From: Orientallactaga sibirica
Lineage: Eukaryota; Chordata; Mammalia; Rodentia; Dipodidae
Reading direction: 5' to 3'
Length of the DNA stretch: 64,000 nucleotides
NCBI GenBank assembly: GCA_036365145.1
Contig: JAEOAD010000034.1
Span: 15,033,501-15,097,500 of the forward strand
The notes under the pieces were generated by a model. That model was not told the origin of the DNA. It searched no databases and saw only the letters and a list, made by a program, of their open reading frames with translations. Positions within the stretch are counted from its first letter, which is position 1. Each line of letters begins with the position of its first letter. The position numbers and the translations under genes were made by a program. This document shows, one piece after another, positions 63,991-64,000 of the stretch.

Positions 63991-64000
63991 GCAGGAAGTT

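Overview
This window is mammalian nuclear DNA. It is dense in retroposons and I find no protein-coding gene in it. Rodent origin follows from many B1 (7SL-derived) SINEs and B2-superfamily SINEs. The commonest SINE has a tRNA-like head (ggctggagagatggctta), a central 'gccagatgcacaagg' block, a TC-rich stretch and an AATAAA tail. It is about 190-250 bp long. This matches what I remember of the DIP element of dipodoid rodents (jerboas, jumping mice, birch mice). I therefore infer a dipodoid such as Jaculus; this is an inference from repeats, not an alignment.

Layout: the window alternates unique AT-moderate sequence with retroposons. I count about 20 DIP SINEs, 7 B1 copies or fragments, about a dozen ID-B1 composite (B4-like) SINEs on both strands, about 17 ERVL-MaLR-type LTRs, several L1 3' ends, one or more L2 pieces, about 20 MIR relics and nine long dinucleotide or tetranucleotide arrays. 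The LTRs fall by eye into three groups. LTR-A starts tgtggtggtttgatt and occurs as two nearly complete 1.8 kb elements (9938-11722 minus, 43962-45820 plus), a solo LTR with a perfect 5-bp target duplication (54994-55339) and a SINE-split copy (22842-23419). LTR-B starts like tgtgacggttat and carries aattgaggtgggaagac. LTR-C starts like tggtttgaatgtgaaatg. No retroviral reading frame survives anywhere; MaLR internal regions are non-coding by nature.

Insertions are deeply nested. At 50099-51645 an LTR was split by an L1 3' end, which was split by a DIP, with a B1 at its far edge. At 28556-29606 a composite SINE was split by two DIPs and a B1 then landed in its tail. Target-site duplications can be read at many of these junctions and fix the order of events.

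Non-repetitive islands look like candidate conserved non-coding elements: 13440-13700, 21780-21925, 25000-25440, 33950-34230, 36340-36740, 37735-38150, 39930-40400, 49080-49260, 52881-53040 and 57500-57660. Two of them (52909-53031 and 57526-57644) are clearly related to each other in the same orientation about 4.6 kb apart, and share a homeodomain-like TAAT-rich core. The window is best read as an intron or intergenic regulatory region. One possible 48-bp exon with a perfect donor site lies at 46113-46160. All four DIP copies of a longer subfamily carry a 13-of-14 match to the CTCF core motif. These are the most interesting observations; I found no novel enzyme, defence or mobile system.
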